From positions 1-5,250 of the forward strand of contig CAJKJS010000125.1 in NCBI GenBank assembly GCA_905200265.1: a stretch of 5,250 bases of DNA, in the 5' to 3' direction. Below, one piece after another: positions 5,167 through 5,250 of the stretch. Position numbers and translations under genes: made by a program. Each line of letters begins with the position of its first letter. Positions within the stretch are counted from its first letter, which is position 1. The notes below the pieces were generated by a model. That model worked only from the letters and a program-made list of their open reading frames with translations, was not told where the DNA came from and did no database searches. This DNA comes from an uncultured Oscillospiraceae bacterium. Its GTDB lineage: Bacteria; Bacillota; Clostridia; Oscillospirales; Acutalibacteraceae.

Positions 5167-5230
5167 GAGGAGAACAGGTCTTTTTTTTAAAAGTTTGATT
5201 TCCCATTCAAAGAAAAGCCATCCCATCATC

Positions 5231-5250
5231 AAAAAAGCCCGGCCATTTGA
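5231..5250 (-). terminator. Possible right half of a terminator of the gene beyond the right edge
   Basis: Minus-strand reading gives GGCCGGGC (5244-5237) followed directly by six Ts (5236-5231). This looks like the 3-prime arm and U-tract of a hairpin whose other arm would be outside the window. Without the missing arm this stays a guess. Apart from it, I see nothing in 5167-5250 other than the A/T tract. Confidence 0.3.

Overview
The window looks like a chromosomal segment from an anaerobic Firmicute, most likely class Clostridia (Oscillospiraceae or Lachnospiraceae type). The reasons are strong purine-rich ribosome binding sites, GTG starts on both regulators, an AraC regulator divergent from a possible URO-D-like gene, and a MATE exporter cluster with a MerR/GyrI-like regulator. 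The genus cannot be fixed from the sequence alone.

Layout. Positions 1-184 (minus) hold the first ~61 codons of a protein that runs off the left edge; its N-terminus resembles clostridial uroporphyrinogen-decarboxylase-like proteins. A 155-bp divergent region separates it from an AraC-family regulator (340-1194, plus). A compact bidirectional hairpin terminator (about 1197-1232) ends that gene and, from the other side, the first MATE gene. The rest is transcribed on the minus strand, in the order MATE2 (5099-3660), merR (3630-2797), MATE1 (2621-1239).

How it works together. The two MATE exporters align end to end without a gap at about 80% identity (hand count), so they are a duplicated pair with a regulator gene between them. 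The MerR protein has an N-terminal winged-helix domain, a coiled coil and a C-terminal GyrI-like ligand domain, the architecture of multidrug sensors such as BmrR. In front of MATE2 is a promoter with the MerR hallmark: TTGACT and TATCAT separated by 19 bp, with a 15-bp imperfect dyad (GTGAAG-TAG-CTTTAC) between them. MATE2 and merR therefore look like an autoregulated drug-inducible operon. MATE1 has its own promoter (TTGAGG, 18 bp, perfect TATAAT), no copy of that dyad, and a ~95-nt leader with interleaved inverted repeats. The duplicated exporter thus appears to have separate regulation.

No RNA genes, insertion sequences, CRISPR arrays or phage genes were seen. The parts most worth a second look are the MerR-type operator, the unusual MATE-merR-MATE arrangement and the structured MATE1 leader. 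None of these amounts to a demonstrated new system.
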